Positions 28,616 to 39,665 are shown, counted from the first letter of the stretch. The stretch: 64,000 nt of DNA from Deinococcus koreensis (GCF_002901445.1 NZ_PPPD01000001.1:682001-746000), one strand, 5' to 3'. Translations and numbers: made by a program. The notes: a model not told the origin generated them from the letters alone.

Positions 28616-28978
28616 TCAAAGGGGTGTCCCCTCCCGGATGGCCACCTCCACCGCCCCACACACCGCCTGGAACTCGCCCTCCACATCCCCGTTGCTCAGC
28701 CGCAGCACCCGGACACCACCCGCCTCCAGCACCCGCGTCCGCTCGGCGTCGTACGCCTGCGCCCCTTCGCCGTCGTGGCTGCGGCCATCCAGCTCGATAC
28801 ACAACCCGACGGACGGCGCGTAGAAGTCGAGGATATAGCCGTGCATGGGTACCTGACGGCGGAACTTGACCGGGTGGGTGCGGAGGAAGAGAAACCAGAG
28901 CTTGCGTTCGGCGGGGGTCTGCTCCCGGCGCAACTCCTTTGCCCGTGGGACAAGTTTTCTCGTGTAGGTGTCCCGCAT
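28616..28978 (-). CDS. DUF559 (Vsr-like) endonuclease-domain protein
   Basis: A 120-residue PD-(D/E)XK-fold protein of the DUF559 family, related to very-short-patch-repair endonucleases. Visible family motifs: ARELRREQTPAERKLWFLLR-like start (AKELRREQTPAERKLWFLF), VKFRRQVPMHGYILDFYAPSVGLCIELDGRSHD (the catalytic D...E-x-D core) and RVLEAGGVRVLRLSNGDV. Members are common in bacterial genomes, often near mobile or defence genes; function is generally untested. It converges with the giant ATPase (9 bases between stops) and diverges from a composite hairpin repeat. Confidence 0.85.
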   Translation of the reverse strand: MRDTYTRKLVPRAKELRREQTPAERKLWFLFLRTHPVKFRRQVPMHGYILDFYAPSVGLCIELDGRSHDGEGAQAYDAERTRVLEAGGVRVLRLSNGDVEGEFQAVCGAVEVAIREGTPL

Positions 28979-28990
28979 AGGTGGAAGGTT

Positions 28991-29090
28991 AACCCCTCAG
29001 TCACCTTCGGTGCCAGCTCCCCTCAGGGGGAGCCAAGGTACTTCTTGCCTCCCCTTGAGGGGAGGTGCCCCGCAGGGGCGGAGGGGTCAT
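28991..29090. repeat. Composite three-hairpin intergenic repeat
   Basis: Between two divergent nuclease-like genes lie hairpins agctcccc/ggggagct-type (29015-29034), cctcccc-ttga-ggggagg (29048-29065) and gcccc-gca-ggggc (29067-29079). The outer ends acccctc (about 28992) and gaggggt (29081-29087) are also complementary, so the whole block could fold as one cruciform. Its sequence style matches small noncoding repeats known from Deinococcus genomes. Confidence 0.75.
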
Positions 29091-29149
29091 ACGCCGCGCC
29101 ACCGCCCACTCCCCGCAGGCTCAAAATGTCTACCCGATACACTGCTTTC

Positions 29150-29716
29150 ATGACCGACCCCACCCGCCGCAGGCTCAGCGAGGAAGAGTACCTGGCTTTC
29201 CTCGCTGCCAGCGACGTGCGGTACGAGAGCATAGACGGCTTCCTGGTGCGGCAGGAAGATGCCCAGTCGAAACATGCCCTCATCGGGGGCAACATCGCTG
29301 TGGCACTTCACCCGGCGGCCAGACAGTTGGGCGGCTTCGTCTATAAATCGAACCTACGCCTTCGTCTGGCTCCACCCGTCCTGCCGCATGTGACCCACTA
29401 TTTCCCAGACGTGATGGTCAGTTTCGATGACAGCCCAATGGACGCCCTGTACATCAGCTTGCCATGCCTGATCGTGGAAGTGGTCAGCGAGCGCACCCGA
29501 ACCATCGACAACGTGTTCAAGGCGAGCGACTATCTGCGGATTCCCAGCCTGCACGGGTATCTGCTGGTCGAAACCGCCACGCGCGCCGCCCGCCTGTACA
29601 CCCGGAGCGGAAAAGAGTGGGCCGAACAGTACGCAGAAGGCGAGGGGACGCTCAGCATTCCCTGCCTGAACATCCCCCTTTCCCTCGACGCCATCTACCG
29701 CAACGTCCCCCTCTGA
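29150..29716 (+). CDS. Uma2-family endonuclease-like protein
   Basis: A 188-residue Uma2 (DUF820) protein with PD-(D/E)XK fold. Family features are RRRLSEEEYLAFLAASDVRYESIDGFLV at the start, HYFPDVMVSFD (catalytic Asp), LPCLIVEVVSERT (Glu-x-Val/Lys position) and KASDYLRIPSLHGYLLVE. I chose ATG 29150, with a tacact box 6 bases upstream, over ATG 29126. Uma2 proteins are expanded in cyanobacteria and Deinococcus and have no proven role. Lower G+C third positions than its neighbours in parts suggest acquisition. Confidence 0.85.
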   Translation: MTDPTRRRLSEEEYLAFLAASDVRYESIDGFLVRQEDAQSKHALIGGNIAVALHPAARQLGGFVYKSNLRLRLAPPVLPHVTHYFPDVMVSFDDSPMDALYISLPCLIVEVVSERTRTIDNVFKASDYLRIPSLHGYLLVETATRAARLYTRSGKEWAEQYAEGEGTLSIPCLNIPLSLDAIYRNVPL

Positions 29717-29763
29717 CCCCACCCCGCACAGGCGCAGGCTTTGGCTAGTAGCTCCACCATTTC

Positions 29764-30549
29764 TCAATTTTTGGTAGCAGATGAAATCAAATTTAAAAAG
29801 TCTTGAATAACTGGAGATTTTATCACAACACCCAGCCCCATCGGTAGTTCTACTTCAATATCCATTTGAGAGCCGAACGGTGCTAAGACCTTCGTGGTGA
29901 GGAGTTCTACAAATATTCCAACGAGATACAGTTTCTGATTAAACTCAGTAAATACGGGGCTCCCACTTGAACCACGATATGAATGTGTGTCTATCAAAAA
30001 CAGCTTACGGTTATTGTAATCCAATGTGGGATAGGATGAGATAATACCTTGTCTCAAAAGTGGTAGATTATTGTATTCATCAAATCTGCCATCTGGGTAG
30101 CCAAGATACGCCACTTCCTTACCTGGCCAAAGTTCATCGAAGCTAGGGATAAATTGTTCTGGAACCCAAAATTTTACATATGGCCCACTAGGTTCCCAAA
30201 CGCAACTAGTAATATCTATTGCTGCTAAGTCATACTCCGGATGGTAAAAGCTTTTTATAGATGACATGTTTATATTAGTAACTGCTCTATCTCCTATTAT
30301 TATTTGTCCATCTTTAGATCTCGAATTTAGGGATAGATTTACAGACATATCCTGTTCCGGTATCACATGTCTGTTAGTAACCAACATTAACCTAGAGTCA
30401 GGCGTGTCGTGATTTAAACAAATCAGAAATCCCGTTCCTTCGCCGCCCGACATTCCGTCCAACGATGTTGCAGTTATTCTACATATTGAAAAGAAGGCGA
30501 ACTCAATGGAGTAACGCATAATAGGTCTGCCGCCAATGTTCTCAAGCAT
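29764..30549 (-). CDS. Trypsin-like serine protease, A+T-rich
   Basis: A 261-residue protein with a trypsin fold and complete triad: TNRHV (His61), HPEYDLAAI (Asp107) and YRGSSGSPVF (Ser195). No signal peptide is evident, so it is probably cytoplasmic. The ATG at 30549 has a strong ggaggt Shine-Dalgarno 4 bases upstream. Base use is unlike anything else here: only 16 of 60 bases at 30241-30300 are G or C, and codons such as ATA, TTA and AGA are common. It is probably recently transferred. Such cytosolic trypsin domains occur in defence and signalling systems, but alone its target is unknown. Confidence 0.85.
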   Translation of the reverse strand: MLENIGGRPIMRYSIEFAFFSICRITATSLDGMSGGEGTGFLICLNHDTPDSRLMLVTNRHVIPEQDMSVNLSLNSRSKDGQIIIGDRAVTNINMSSIKSFYHPEYDLAAIDITSCVWEPSGPYVKFWVPEQFIPSFDELWPGKEVAYLGYPDGRFDEYNNLPLLRQGIISSYPTLDYNNRKLFLIDTHSYRGSSGSPVFTEFNQKLYLVGIFVELLTTKVLAPFGSQMDIEVELPMGLGVVIKSPVIQDFLNLISSATKN

Positions 30550-30596
30550 TTTACCTCCATATTTTGAATTTATAATTCTCAACTTGGATATTAAGT

Positions 30597-30626
30597 AGCC
30601 CCGCCTGGGAGACTGGGCGGGGCTTG
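30597..30626 (-). terminator. Terminator after acnA
   Basis: Inverted repeat agccccgcc (from 30598) / ggcggggct with an intervening tgggagact loop, located 27 bases beyond the acnA stop on the minus strand and at the edge of the A+T-rich islet. Confidence 0.7.
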
Positions 30627-30652
30627 TTTAACTCAGGTTGTCTGGCTCCGGC

Positions 30653-33364
<2,712 letters not shown>

Positions 33365-33553
33365 GTGGGCATCCTCCTTGGCCCCGGAGAGTTGGACTGC
33401 TGGGCCTGATTGCCCGACCATCATAAGCCGGCGCCGTGTGGTACGGCCGTAACCCGGACAGGCACGAGGGCCGGAAATCTGTCACCCCCCTGGAGACAAC
33501 ATTAGGATTCTGCTATCGTCCACCGGACATCTCCCCCATCCGAGGTTTTCTGC

Positions 33554-34348
33554 ATGAGCACCGAACTTGAACCCCACCAGAAGCACCGTCTGCAGTCCCT
33601 GGAACAGACGGTCAAGGACGGCCTGCGGGATTTTCAGCGCACCGGTCAGGCCCTCAGCGAGATTCGCGACAACGGCTTCTACCGCGAACGGTACGAGAGC
33701 TTCGAGGCGTATCTGGAACAGCGCTGGGGCTTTTCGCAGGCGCAGGCGGGCCGCCTGATCGACGCCAACGAGGTCGCCAAAGTCCTCTCTCCGCTGGGGA
33801 TCGAGCCCCAGAGCGAGAAGCAGGCCCGCGCCCTGAAGCCCGCCGCGAAGATCCTGACTGAGCTGGAGCCCGAGCAGCAGCGCGTGGTGGCCCGCATGGT
33901 CGAGGAGGCCCCCTGGGAGGACGCTCCCGAGCCCGCCGAGCTGCGGATCATGGCGAACGTGGTTCAGAAGATGGCGCCCGACACGACCGTCCACCACCCC
34001 GAAAGCGGCGACGAGGTGCCCTTCGATTCGCTGAGTGCGCCCCAGCGCTACGAGGTGATCCGCACCCATGTGGATCAGAAGACGCAGGCGTACCACGAAA
34101 AGCAGGAGGCGAAGGCCAATAAGGCGCCCGCCGAGAGCGTGAACTGGGCCGACTGGTGCCTGAACTACGCCGCGCAGGGCATGGGCCCCGGACAGCGCCT
34201 GGAAATCGTCGTCGAGCGCGACGGCAGCGGCGCCGCGCGGGCGCAGGCGCGTGTGGTGGACGGCACCAGCGGCGAGGTGCTGGCCGAGGGGCAGGGCGCC
34301 CCGTTCCTGAAGAAAGCGGTGCTGAATCTGGTGGCGGAAGTGAAATAA
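33554..34348 (+). CDS. HTH-containing protein of unknown role
   Basis: A 264-residue soluble protein. The first 75 residues are helical and contain YLEQRWGFSQAQAGRLIDANEVAK (about 56-78), a helix-turn-helix similar to those in phage and plasmid ParB-like proteins. The middle is Glu/Gln-rich (EPEQQRVVARMVEEAPWEDAPEPAELR); the C-terminal 60 residues form a small alpha/beta unit (MGPGQRLEIVVERDGSGAARAQARVVD). It may bind DNA (inference). It stands alone and is followed by a hairpin repeat. Confidence 0.65.
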   Translation: MSTELEPHQKHRLQSLEQTVKDGLRDFQRTGQALSEIRDNGFYRERYESFEAYLEQRWGFSQAQAGRLIDANEVAKVLSPLGIEPQSEKQARALKPAAKILTELEPEQQRVVARMVEEAPWEDAPEPAELRIMANVVQKMAPDTTVHHPESGDEVPFDSLSAPQRYEVIRTHVDQKTQAYHEKQEAKANKAPAESVNWADWCLNYAAQGMGPGQRLEIVVERDGSGAARAQARVVDGTSGEVLAEGQGAPFLKKAVLNLVAEVK

Positions 34349-34349
34349 G

Positions 34350-34446
34350 GAGCTCTGGGCTCTGAGCGGTGAGCTATGAGGCGAGCCAGAGCCTCAGCTT
34401 CAGCCCTCGCCATTGATCAAAGCCCATAGCCCATAGCCCAGAGCTC
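34350..34446. repeat. Hairpin repeat after the HTH gene
   Basis: The outer stem gagctctgggct (34350-34361) / agcccagagctc (34435-34446) is perfect over 12 bases. Inside are words gagctatgag and agcccatagcccatag, related to the hairpin at 56921. The element begins one base after the stop codon of the HTH gene and ends just before the next gene's promoter. Confidence 0.75.
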
Positions 34447-34468
34447 ACAGCCCCGCTACCCTGTTCCT

Positions 34469-35257
34469 ATGCCCGACTTCCTGCTCACCGACCGGCCCGG
34501 CTTCACGCCCATGATCTCGCGGCTGGTCGGGATGATGGACTATGCCCGCGCGACCACCCTCCAGGCCGTGCAGGGCCTGAGCGTGGAGGAACTGGACACC
34601 ATCCCGCCCGGCTTCGGCAACAGCGCGGGCATGTTGCTGGAGCACTTCGCGGCGGTGGAGGTGTATTACCAGCACGCGAGTTTCGACGTTCCGGCCTATC
34701 CCGAGACGCTCATTGACCCGCGCTGGCTGCCGGGCCTCGACCTCGGTGAACTGGGCCGTGAAACCATCCGGGGCCGTCCGCTGCGCCATTACCTGACCCA
34801 GCTCGCCCAGGTACGCGCCGAGACCCTGCGGCTGTTCGCCCAGCGTGACGACGCGTGGCTGGACGAGCCCCTGCCGTTCTGGGGCAGCACCGGAAATAGG
34901 CACTTCATGTGGTTCCACGTCTTCGAGGACGAGATCAACCACCGGGGCCAGATCCGCCTGATCCACAAGTCCATTCCGCGTCTGGCGGGGCGGGGCATGC
35001 TGGGCGCCGGCTTCGGGGCGGCGGGCCCCGACGGGCAGGGCATGGTCTGTCTGACGGTCGCCCCGGACAGCCCCGCCGGCGTGGCCGGGTTGCAGGTGGG
35101 GGACCTCGTGCTGGCCTACGACGGGCAGGACGTGACGGAAATGCTCTACGACGAGGTGGCGCTGGCCCAGCCGGCGGGCGTGGCGAGCCGGTTCCGGGTG
35201 CGGCGCGGCGATCAGGAGCTGGAGCTGGACGTGACGCGGATGGCGCGGCCCTCCTGA
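34469..35257 (+). CDS. DinB-like four-helix protein fused to a PDZ domain
   Basis: A 262-residue protein with two domains. Residues about 10-170 form a DinB/DUF664-type four-helix bundle with the metal-binding histidine pattern (MLLEHFAAVE; FHVFEDEINHRGQIRLI). Residues about 185-262 form a PDZ domain (LTVAPDSPAGVAGLQVGDLVLAYDGQDV). DinB-fold proteins include thiol-dependent transferases; PDZ domains bind C-termini or regulate proteases. The combination is unusual and its job is unknown. The ATG has a taccct box 6 bases upstream. Confidence 0.75.
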   Translation: MPDFLLTDRPGFTPMISRLVGMMDYARATTLQAVQGLSVEELDTIPPGFGNSAGMLLEHFAAVEVYYQHASFDVPAYPETLIDPRWLPGLDLGELGRETIRGRPLRHYLTQLAQVRAETLRLFAQRDDAWLDEPLPFWGSTGNRHFMWFHVFEDEINHRGQIRLIHKSIPRLAGRGMLGAGFGAAGPDGQGMVCLTVAPDSPAGVAGLQVGDLVLAYDGQDVTEMLYDEVALAQPAGVASRFRVRRGDQELELDVTRMARPS

Positions 35258-35359
35258 GCGGAACTCCGCCGGGTCGAGGACGAGGCCGGGCCAGGCGAGC
35301 CCGGGAGAGAACAGGACTCGAGCGGTGCCAGGGCCGCGCCCGGCGGGCTTGACCTCACA

Positions 35360-36184
35360 ATGGAGAGTATGGCCGGCCCCCTGCAAGGCTTCACCGTCGT
35401 CTCGCTCGCCCTGAATGTGCCGGGGCCGGTCGCGGCGGCCTCGCTGCAAGGGGACGGCGCGCGGGTCGTGAAGGTCGAGCCGCCGGCCGGCGATCCGCTG
35501 TCGTGGATGGCGCCGGGCTGGTACGCCGAACTGCACCGGGGCGTGGTGGTTCACACACTGAACCTGAAAACCCCGGCGGGAGCGGCCGAACTCTTCAACC
35601 TGCTGGCGGGCGCCGACCTGCTGCTCACCAGTTTCCGCCCCTCGGCGCTGGAGCGGCTGGGCCTGGGGCGCGCGGCGCTCGCGGAGCGCTATCCCCGCCT
35701 GTGCCGGGTGTCCATCGTGGGCGACACGCGGGCGCCCGAAGACCCCGGCCACGACCTCACCTATCAGGTGGAAGCCGGGCTGATCGACCCTGCCGCCCCG
35801 GCGATGCCGCGCACGCTGCTGGCCGACATGATGGGCAGCCGGGAGGCCTACGCGGCGGCGCTGGCCCTGCTGCTGGGGCGCGAACGCGGAGCGCCCCAGC
35901 GCGGGCGTCTGGTCGGGCTGGGAGACTCGGCCCGGCTCGCGGCGCGGCCCTTCACGGCGGGCCTCACGGCGCCGGGGGGTGTCCTCTCGGGCGAGCAGGA
36001 CATCTACCGCCTGTACCGCACGGCCGACGGCTGGGTGGCCGCCGCGCCGCTGGAGGCCCGCTTCGCCCAGCGCTGGGCCGAGGTGATCGGACCGCAGCCG
36101 GAGGCTCGCCTGCGGGAGCAGCCGACCGCGCACTGGCTGGCGCTGGCGCGCGAGCACGACCTGCCGCTGGTGGCGGTGGGGTAG
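35360..36184 (+). CDS. Short CaiB/BaiF-family CoA-transferase-like protein
   Basis: A 274-residue protein of the formyl-CoA:oxalate/CaiB-BaiF family, with MAGPLQGFTVVSLALNVPGPVAAASL at the start, GARVVKVEPPAGDPLSW and a TADGWVAAAPLEARF segment near the end. Family members are normally 360-440 residues and carry a catalytic aspartate; a region between about 150 and 190 seems shortened, so activity is uncertain. ATGs at 35360 and 35369 are both possible. Confidence 0.7.
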   Translation: MESMAGPLQGFTVVSLALNVPGPVAAASLQGDGARVVKVEPPAGDPLSWMAPGWYAELHRGVVVHTLNLKTPAGAAELFNLLAGADLLLTSFRPSALERLGLGRAALAERYPRLCRVSIVGDTRAPEDPGHDLTYQVEAGLIDPAAPAMPRTLLADMMGSREAYAAALALLLGRERGAPQRGRLVGLGDSARLAARPFTAGLTAPGGVLSGEQDIYRLYRTADGWVAAAPLEARFAQRWAEVIGPQPEARLREQPTAHWLALAREHDLPLVAVG

Positions 36185-36327
36185 GGGCCTCCGGGAGCGG
36201 GGGGCCCAACTCGCAGCGGAGGGTGCGGCAGCGGCCCCCGGCAGTCCTCGCCATCGGCCCAATCCCGACTTTTCCACTCCGATTCGTGCGTTGAGTTGAG
36301 GGGAGGGGCAGGGTAGACTGGGCTTAC

Positions 36328-36342
36328 TGAGAATCATTCCCA
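36328..36342. promoter_or_regulatory. Fur-family operator before the metal ATPase
   Basis: tgagaatcattccca is a 7-1-7 palindrome that matches the Fur consensus tgataatnattatca at 12 of 14 fixed positions. It lies 32 bases before the P1B-ATPase start, next to a tagact -10-like box at about 36314, where a repressor could block transcription. Confidence 0.65.
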
Positions 36343-36373
36343 TTAGTAGCCCCTCCCCTGCCCTGGAGTCCAC

Positions 36374-38308
36374 ATGACCACCGCCACCACGCGCCCCGCC
36401 GCGTCCCGCCGCACGGCCCCCACCTTCACGCTGACGCCCGAACTGCGTACCGCCATCACGCTGACCGCGCTCACCCTGCTGGGCCTGCTGACCGGGCTCA
36501 CGGGGCAGCACCTGCTGGACAGTCCGGCCATCATGTGGGGCGGCTACGGGCTGGCGTACCTCGCGGGCGGGATTCCGGCCGGGCGCGAGGCGCTCCGCAG
36601 CTTGTTCAGGGAACGCAAGCTGGACGTCGACCTGCTGATGGTACTGGCCGCGCTGGGCGCCGCGAGCATCGGGCAGATGGCCGACGGGGCGATCCTGCTG
36701 TTCCTGTTCAGCCTGAGCAACACCCTGCAGGACTGGGCCATGGGCCGCACCCGCAACGCCATCCAGGCCCTGATGAACCTGAACCCCGAGGGGGCGACCG
36801 TGCGCCGGGGCGGCGTGGAGAAATGGTGCGAGCTGGGCGAGATCCGCATCGGCGACCTGCTGGTCATCCGGCCGGGCGAGCGCATCGCCGCCGACGCGCG
36901 GATCACGCAGGGCCAGACCAGCGTGGACGAGAGTCCGATCACCGGCGAGAGCGTGCCGGTCGACAAGGAGCCCGGCGCGGCGCTGGCCTCGGGCACGGTC
37001 AACCTGAACGGCTCGGTGGAGGCCGAGGTCGTGCGCCCGGCCGGCGAGAGCACCCTGGCGCGGCTGGTGGGCCTGATGGAGCAGGCCCAGACCCAGAAGA
37101 GCCGCACCGAGAGCGTGACCGAGCGCTGGGAGAGCCCCTACGCGCTGACCGTGCTGCTGTGCGTGCCGCTGGTGTACCTGCTGCTGCGCTCCGGCTTCAA
37201 TCTGCCCACCGATCAGGCGTGGTACCGCGCGATGACCTTCATGGTGGTCGCCTCGCCCTGCGCGGTGGTGATCTCCACGCCCGCCGTGATGCTCTCGGCG
37301 ATGGCCGCCGCCGCGCGGGGCGGGGTGCTGTTCAAGAGCAGCGCGGCGCTGGACGCGCTGGCCGGCGTGCAGACCGTCGCCTTTGACAAGACCGGCACGC
37401 TGACCCAGGCGAAGATGACCCTGACACGGGTGGTGGCCGGCGACGAAGGCGCCGCGCTGGCCCTGGCGGCCGGGCTGGAGGGGCACAGCGAACATCCCAT
37501 CGCGCAGGCGATCGTGCGGGCCGCCCAGGAGCGGGGGGTGGCGCCCGAGCATGTGCAGGGCGCCCAGGCCATCCCCGGCCACGGCATTGAGGCGCGGCTG
37601 CCGGATGGCACCGCAGTCTGGGCGGGCAACGAGCGGCTGGCGATGCGCCAGGGGGCAGCGCTGGACGGGGCGCAGCGCTCGGCCCTCGCGGCGCTGGCGG
37701 GCCAGGGCAGCTCTACCGTGATCGTGGGGCGCGGGGCACAGGTGATCGGCGTCATGGGCGTGGCCGACGCGCTGCGGCCCGGCATCGCGGGGGCCATCGC
37801 GGCGCTGCGCGCGAGCGGGATCGCCCACCCGGTCATGCTGACCGGCGACAAGCGCGAGGTCGCGCAGACGGTGGCCGCCGAGATCGGCCTGCAGGAGTTC
37901 CGCGCCGAGCTGCTGCCCGAGGACAAGCTGAGGATCATCGGCGAGCTGAGCACGACTTCGGGGGGTGGCCCCGTGGCGATGGTCGGGGACGGCGTGAACG
38001 ACGCGCCCGCGCTGGCCCGCGCCGATCTGGGCATCGCGGTCGCCTCGGGCACCGACGTGGCGATTGAAAGTGCCGACGTGGTGCTGATGCAGAACGACCT
38101 GGGGAAGCTGGCGGGAGCGGTCAGGCTGGCCCGCGCCGCGCGCCGGACGGTCATCACCAATCTGGCCTTCGCCTTCGGGATCATCCTGATCGTGGCGCCG
38201 CTGGCGGTGGCGGGTCAGGTACCGCTGCCGCTGGGCGTGATCGCCCATGAGGGCGGCACGGTGTTCGTGGTGTTCATGGGCCTGCGGCTGCTCCGGCACC
38301 GGCTGTGA
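36374..38308 (+). CDS. P1B-4-type heavy-metal transporting ATPase
   Basis: A 644-residue membrane pump with six or so transmembrane segments and no N-terminal HMA domain. The metal-site motif is SPC (Ser294-Pro295-Cys296), not CPC, and the end carries HEGGTVFVVFMGLRLL; both are signatures of the P1B-4 group, which export cobalt, ferrous iron or related ions. Catalytic parts: FDKTGTLT (Asp338), HSEHPIAQ and VGDGVNDAPALA. The predicted Fur box upstream suggests iron as the inducing metal (inference). Confidence 0.92.
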   Translation: MTTATTRPAASRRTAPTFTLTPELRTAITLTALTLLGLLTGLTGQHLLDSPAIMWGGYGLAYLAGGIPAGREALRSLFRERKLDVDLLMVLAALGAASIGQMADGAILLFLFSLSNTLQDWAMGRTRNAIQALMNLNPEGATVRRGGVEKWCELGEIRIGDLLVIRPGERIAADARITQGQTSVDESPITGESVPVDKEPGAALASGTVNLNGSVEAEVVRPAGESTLARLVGLMEQAQTQKSRTESVTERWESPYALTVLLCVPLVYLLLRSGFNLPTDQAWYRAMTFMVVASPCAVVISTPAVMLSAMAAAARGGVLFKSSAALDALAGVQTVAFDKTGTLTQAKMTLTRVVAGDEGAALALAAGLEGHSEHPIAQAIVRAAQERGVAPEHVQGAQAIPGHGIEARLPDGTAVWAGNERLAMRQGAALDGAQRSALAALAGQGSSTVIVGRGAQVIGVMGVADALRPGIAGAIAALRASGIAHPVMLTGDKREVAQTVAAEIGLQEFRAELLPEDKLRIIGELSTTSGGGPVAMVGDGVNDAPALARADLGIAVASGTDVAIESADVVLMQNDLGKLAGAVRLARAARRTVITNLAFAFGIILIVAPLAVAGQVPLPLGVIAHEGGTVFVVFMGLRLLRHRL

Positions 38309-38414
38309 GGGCTGGAGCTGGGGGTGGCGGTGAGGGTTCGGCCAGAGCCTCCACATCCGCCCGCTGCCCCGGCGTGGGGAAATCGGAGACACGCCCGCCC
38401 GACAAGGAGTCCCC

Positions 38415-38921
38415 ATGCGTCTGAACCGTTCCCGCCGCCCGCTGCTGCCCCGACTCATGCTGGGGCTGCTCGCCCTCTTCGTGCTGATCCAGCTCGTGCC
38501 CTACGGCCGGGCGCACAGCAACCCGCCCATTCAGGTTCAGCCTGGCTGGATCGACCCCGACACCAAGGCGATGTTCGTCCGCGCCTGCGCCGACTGCCAC
38601 AGCCACTCGACCGTCTGGCCCTGGTACTCGAACGTGGCCCCGGTGTCGTGGCTGCTGGAGCGGCACGTCAGAGAGGGGCGGAGCAAGTTCAACATCCATG
38701 TCCCCGGCTACGGCAAGGAGGCTGGGGAAGCCGCCAAGACGGTTCGCAACGGCTCCATGCCCGACCGCTCCTACCTGCCCATGCACCCGGAGGCCCGCCT
38801 GAGCGCCAGCGAGAGGGATCAGCTCGCGCAGGGGCTGGAGGCCATGTTCGGCGGGAGTGAGGGCCGGGGCGGTGAGTCCGGGGAAAGCAGGGAGGGCGGC
38901 GCGGAAGGGGGCGAGAGGTAA
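38415..38921 (+). CDS. Haem-binding (Haem_bd) protein
   Basis: A 168-residue exported protein with an N-terminal hydrophobic signal anchor (about 12-30) and one CxxCH haem c site, CADCH (58-62), followed by STVWPWYSNVAPVSWLLERHVREGR, the typical context of the small haem-binding domain family (PF14376-like). It likely lies in the periplasm or on the membrane as a small electron carrier or sensor. The C-terminal 25 residues are Gly/Glu-rich. An aaggag site precedes the ATG. Confidence 0.8.
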   Translation: MRLNRSRRPLLPRLMLGLLALFVLIQLVPYGRAHSNPPIQVQPGWIDPDTKAMFVRACADCHSHSTVWPWYSNVAPVSWLLERHVREGRSKFNIHVPGYGKEAGEAAKTVRNGSMPDRSYLPMHPEARLSASERDQLAQGLEAMFGGSEGRGGESGESREGGAEGGER

Positions 38922-38993
38922 AGCGGCCGTCATCCACGTCCCACCCGCTCTCCCCGTCTCCGGCCTAGCCTGGAGGCAGCCAGGAGGTTCACC

Positions 38994-39185
38994 ATGACCG
39001 ACAAGCCCACCCCCGCTGTCCACCCGACCCACGAACAGGGCGGCCAGAAAGACACCAACGACCTGCACGACGTGAAGAAGGTGCCCGCTCCCGGCATGGC
39101 CGAGAAGGGCCGTCAGGTCGAGAACACGCCGAAGCAGGTCACGGGCGAGCTGGACGGATCCCAGCCGGCGATCCGGCGGCGGTAG
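38994..39185 (+). CDS. Small hydrophilic protein, 63 residues
   Basis: A strongly hydrophilic, probably disordered protein (VHPTHEQGGQKDTNDLHDVKK...). It has a good Shine-Dalgarno (aggaggttcacc) directly before the ATG and a tagcct -10 box further upstream. No cysteine, no hydrophobic core. The composition is like stress-linked or desiccation-linked hydrophilins, but that is only a resemblance. Confidence 0.6.
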   Translation: MTDKPTPAVHPTHEQGGQKDTNDLHDVKKVPAPGMAEKGRQVENTPKQVTGELDGSQPAIRRR

Positions 39186-39320
39186 GCCGCGCCCCCGGCT
39201 TCCGCAAGCTCTCGTAAACGCCTACCCACCCGCCCGGGGCCGGTGGGCTCTACGCTGATCTCCTGCACAACTCGACCGTCCCCGGCTGCGGGGCAGACCG
39301 CGGGAACACAGGAGGCGATC

Positions 39321-39650
39321 ATGGGAGAAGGCAAGCCAGGCAGCGAGGCCCACGCGAACGTTTCGCAGGGCACCATCATGGATCAGGGGCAGTGGAACAC
39401 CGGAACGCCCAAGAGCACCGGAGACGCGACCACGCAGGGCATCTACCAGGATGCCAGCGACGAGAACGCGGACGCCGGCCAGGGCACCTCGCAGGCGCAG
39501 CAGGTCAGCGCGACCACCGATCCGCGCCCGGTGGCCCAGGGCGGCCACGACGCCAACCCCAGCACCTACGGGGGCATGAAGGACGGAATGCCCGCCAGCG
39601 GCGCGGCGACCAACCCCGACAAGACCGTGGACGGCAACGACGGCGCCTGA
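39321..39650 (+). CDS. Small Gly/Asp/Thr-rich hydrophilic protein, 109 residues
   Basis: Begins at an ATG with an aggaggcgatc ribosome site. The protein is rich in Gly, Asp, Ala, Thr and Gln (DASDENADAGQGTSQAQQV; GGHDANPSTYGGMKDG), with no cysteine and few hydrophobics, so it is probably disordered. It resembles hydrophilins in composition only. A strong hairpin follows at 39666. Confidence 0.6.
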   Translation: MGEGKPGSEAHANVSQGTIMDQGQWNTGTPKSTGDATTQGIYQDASDENADAGQGTSQAQQVSATTDPRPVAQGGHDANPSTYGGMKDGMPASGAATNPDKTVDGNDGA

Positions 39651-39665
39651 GCCTTCAGGAGCTGA

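Noticed and set aside
33482..33553. Search for a radiation/desiccation response motif before the HTH gene
   Set aside because: The upstream sequence does not show the 17-base palindrome expected for that motif.
34445..38458. Very long minus-strand frame (over 1,300 codons) opposite the CaiB and P-type ATPase genes
   Set aside because: His/Gly/Ala/Arg-rich composition with no recognisable domain; the real genes on the plus strand have complete motifs.
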